Origin: an uncultured Pelagibacteraceae bacterium
GTDB lineage: Bacteria; Pseudomonadota; Alphaproteobacteria; Pelagibacterales; Pelagibacteraceae
Reading direction: 5' to 3'
Length of the DNA stretch: 64,000 nucleotides
Assembly: GCA_902586025.1 (NCBI GenBank)
Contig: CACIFV010000002.1
Span: 109,043-173,042, forward strand
Shown here: positions 62,028 to 64,000 of the stretch, piece by piece
Numbering within the stretch: position 1 is the stretch's first letter
How the letters are laid out: each line of letters begins with the position of its first letter
Position numbers and translations under genes: made by a program
Notes under the pieces: generated by a model
Database searches by the model: none
What the model was told of the DNA's origin: nothing
What the model saw: the letters and a program-made list of their open reading frames with translations, nothing else

Positions 62028-63859
62028 TCGTGAAAGAAGTTATATATTTTTTTTGCAACTTTTTCCTCAACTCCATCAACTGATTTTATTTCATCTAAAC
62101 TAGCCGATTCCACAGCTCTAGCTGAACCAAAATGATTTAATAATGCCCTTTTTCTGATAGACCCAATACCATCAATTTGATCTAATAATGACTTGCTTAT
62201 ACCTTTTTTTCTCTTTGCTCTGTGAGCACTTATAGCAAATCTATGAGACTCATCTCTTAATCGTTGTAAAAAGAATAATGTTGGATCATTTTTCTCAAAT
62301 TTGAACTCTTTTCCATTATGAAAAAATGTTTCATTTCCACTATTTCTCATCTTACCCTTTGCTATTGCAACAATAGGAATTTCATGTAGACCTAGCTCAT
62401 TCATCGCTTCTCTGGCAACGGAATATTGACCTTTCCCTCCGTCAATTAATACTAAATCGGGGAAAGTTAGATAATTATCTTTTTCTTGAACCGCCCTTTT
62501 AAATCTTCTGTTAAGAACTTCCTTCATCATTCCATAATCATCTTGTGCATTTTTTTGAATTTTTATATTGAATTTTCTATACCTTTTTTTAACAAACCCT
62601 TCATCGCCATAAGTAATTAAAGCGCCCACACTATTCGTGCCTTGAATATGGCTATTATCGTAAACCTCGACTAAGTTAATATTAGTTTCAAGATTGAATT
62701 TTTTTGATACTGCATCAAAAAGATCTCTATTATTCTGACTCTCGTAAAGTTTTCTATTTAAACTATCTTTTGCATTATTTATTGCTTGATTAATAACTTT
62801 TAGTTTTGTCCCTTTTTTTGCAATAGTAATTGTGATTTGTTTACCTTCTTTTTGTGTAAGTGTTTTTTCAATTAATTCTTTTTCTTTAATTTCATTTGAT
62901 AAAATTATTGAAGAAGGCACACTTTTATTTTCATAAAATTGAGAGACAAAAGAATTAATAATATCACTTAGATTTTCTTCTGGATCATGCTTTGGAAAAA
63001 AAGCTTGATTACCCCAATTTTGTTTTGACCTATAGAAAAAAACCTGAATACAGGTTTTTCCAGACTCTTTGTATCCTGCAATAACATCTGCTTCGACTAA
63101 ATTTGCTTCATTAATTCTTTGAGAAGATTGGATAATATTTAATGATTTAATTCGATCTCTTAATATTGCTGCTTTTTCAAAGTCTAAATCTTCACTAGCT
63201 TTTTCCATTTGATTAGATAAGCTTTTCTGAATTTTTCTTGATTTACCTGACACAAACTCAATTGCATCATCAACAGTTTGTTTATAATCACTCTCAGTTA
63301 CGTAACCAACACATGGACCTGAGCACCTTTTAATTTGATAAAGTATGCAGGGTCTTTCTCTATTTTTAAAAACAGTATCATCACAAATTCTAAGATGAAA
63401 TATTTTTTGGATCATTTTTATAGTCCAATTTGCAGATCCAGCTGATGCAAATGGTCCAAAATAAAATCCTTCTTTGCCTTTCTTCCCTCTGTGTCTTTTG
63501 ATTTGTGGCCATTTATCTTTGTCGCCTATAAAAATAAAAGGAAAGGATTTGTCATCTCTTAGTAAAATATTAAATTTTGGTTTAAACTTTTTAATTAAAT
63601 TTGCCTCTAAAAGTAAAGCCTCACTTTCATTTGAGGTAGTAGTAATTTCAAGCCTTTTTGTTTGAGAGAGCATTCTCTCAGTCCTAATGATATGATTTTT
63701 CTCTGAAACATAACTTTTAAGTCTATTTGGAAGGTTTTTTGCTTTGCCTACATAAAGAATTTCTCCTTTTGAATTTAGCATTCTATAAACACCTGGCAGC
63801 TTAGGAACCAAGGGCAATTCTTTTTTAATTACTTCTTTACCTATATCAGAGCTGATCAT
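62024..63859 (-). CDS. uvrC: Excinuclease ABC subunit C
   Basis: Makes both cuts in nucleotide-excision repair with UvrB. I start it at the ATG at 63859 ([19 protein letters not shown]), giving 611 residues; the frame is open to 63889 but that would overlap folB by 44 bases instead of 14. The GIY-YIG domain is [21 protein letters not shown], the UVR domain is [26 protein letters not shown], the RNase-H-like nuclease has [21 protein letters not shown] and [14 protein letters not shown], and the helix-hairpin-helix end is [21 protein letters not shown]. It is followed by pgsA. Confidence 0.95.
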   Translation of the reverse strand: MISSDIGKEVIKKELPLVPKLPGVYRMLNSKGEILYVGKAKNLPNRLKSYVSEKNHIIRTERMLSQTKRLEITTTSNESEALLLEANLIKKFKPKFNILLRDDKSFPFIFIGDKDKWPQIKRHRGKKGKEGFYFGPFASAGSANWTIKMIQKIFHLRICDDTVFKNRERPCILYQIKRCSGPCVGYVTESDYKQTVDDAIEFVSGKSRKIQKSLSNQMEKASEDLDFEKAAILRDRIKSLNIIQSSQRINEANLVEADVIAGYKESGKTCIQVFFYRSKQNWGNQAFFPKHDPEENLSDIINSFVSQFYENKSVPSSIILSNEIKEKELIEKTLTQKEGKQITITIAKKGTKLKVINQAINNAKDSLNRKLYESQNNRDLFDAVSKKFNLETNINLVEVYDNSHIQGTNSVGALITYGDEGFVKKRYRKFNIKIQKNAQDDYGMMKEVLNRRFKRAVQEKDNYLTFPDLVLIDGGKGQYSVAREAMNELGLHEIPIVAIAKGKMRNSGNETFFHNGKEFKFEKNDPTLFFLQRLRDESHRFAISAHRAKRKKGISKSLLDQIDGIGSIRKRALLNHFGSARAVESASLDEIKSVDGVEEKVAKKIYNFFHE

Positions 63860-64000
63860 GGCTTCTTTTTTTAGAAATTTGGATCCCAACTGAGCTGCAA
63901 TCCTTCATTATTTCTAATTTTTCGATTTGAAGAGTGATTTTATCTATTCTTTTATCTTTGAATAGCTCATCAAAAACATCTTCTGCCAATGTCTCAAGAA
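63846..64000 (-). CDS. folB: Dihydroneopterin aldolase FolB, C-terminal fragment
   Basis: The last 50 codons or so of a gene that enters from the right edge. In frame it reads [19 protein letters not shown], then [20 protein letters not shown] and a basic end up to TGA at 63848..63846. ETLAExxxDxLF followed by VxVxxxKPxAxxDxxSVGV is the pattern of the FolB C-terminus (here the KP is KL). FolB cleaves dihydroneopterin in folate synthesis. Its stop overlaps the uvrC start by 14 bases. The fragment is short, so the name is probable, not certain. Confidence 0.68.
   Translation of the reverse strand, partial: LETLAEDVFDELFKDKRIDKITLQIEKLEIMKDCSSVGIQISKKRSHDQL

Noticed and set aside
63860..63889. 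UvrC start at 63889
   Set aside because: The extra ten residues overlap the folB end by 44 bases and match nothing in the family; the ATG at 63859 is better.

Overview
The window looks like a slice of a SAR11-type alphaproteobacterium (Candidatus Pelagibacter or a close relative). The DNA is very AT-rich (about 30% GC by eye), and genes abut or overlap almost everywhere. The gene content is aerobic alphaproteobacterial: aa3-type cytochrome oxidase with its assembly factors, cytochrome bc1, a CcrM-type methylase, split b/b' ATP synthase subunits, DciA, and a carotenoid-to-retinal cassette of the kind that serves proteorhodopsin. I see no insertion sequence, phage, CRISPR array or secretion island. 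Assignments rest on reading motifs and gene order; no database search was run.

Layout. 0-0.5 kb: start of groEL and all of groES (minus). 0.5-7 kb (plus): HAD phosphatase, ribF, ileS, lspA, a DUF3035 lipoprotein, pgi. 7-14.7 kb (minus): rsmD and purD, then ubiA-msbA-waaA-lpxK-lpxL, a lipid A/Kdo operon in which lpxK carries a one-base frameshift. 14.7-17.6 kb: DUF2721 protein, quinone oxidoreductase, pirin, HAD dehalogenase. 17.6-25.7 kb (plus): rsmE, then coxB-coxA-ctaB-small membrane protein-ctaG-coxC-surf1-thrC-peroxiredoxin. 25.75-26.44 kb: the only loosely packed patch, with an orphan membrane protein, an 11-bp tandem repeat and a GC-rich blip. 26.4-39.05 kb (minus): an unbroken 15-gene run, dciA-dsbA-smc-atpI-atpB-atpE-b'-b-crtI-crtB-crtY-blh-ispH-thrB-rnhA. 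39-46 kb: mutY and an FAD monooxygenase (plus), ccrM, rnhB and uracil-DNA glycosylase (minus), a TPR protein and ispE (plus). 46.2-49.3 kb: tRNA-Gln and the CCA-adding enzyme (plus), greA, hemF, trmL (minus). 49.4-51.9 kb: petABC (plus). 51.9-57.8 kb (minus): ychF, pth, rplY, prs, pgeF, a MidA-family methyltransferase, lgt. 57.9-64 kb: ubiK, a MarR/OmpR/EnvZ-type regulatory operon, ilvE, pgsA, uvrC and the end of folB.

How the genes fit together. Much of the window is energy conservation: oxidase and bc1 build proton motive force, the F0 genes spend it, ubiA and ubiK support ubiquinone, ctaB, ctaG and surf1 build the oxidase, and hemF makes heme precursor. Retinal-synthesis genes lie between the F0 genes and ispH, placing light-harvesting cofactor synthesis beside both its precursor pathway and the user of the proton gradient. 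A second theme is the envelope (lspA, lgt, lpxK/lpxL/waaA/msbA, pgeF).

Most unusual points: a housekeeping-locus SMC protein with no recognisable hinge; the frameshifted lpxK whose missing end is intact and coupled to lpxL; a tRNA-Gln whose CCA end is three bases from the start codon of the CCA-adding enzyme; retinal genes embedded in an F0-ispH gene run; and eight of nine convergent gene pairs overlapping or abutting at their stop codons.
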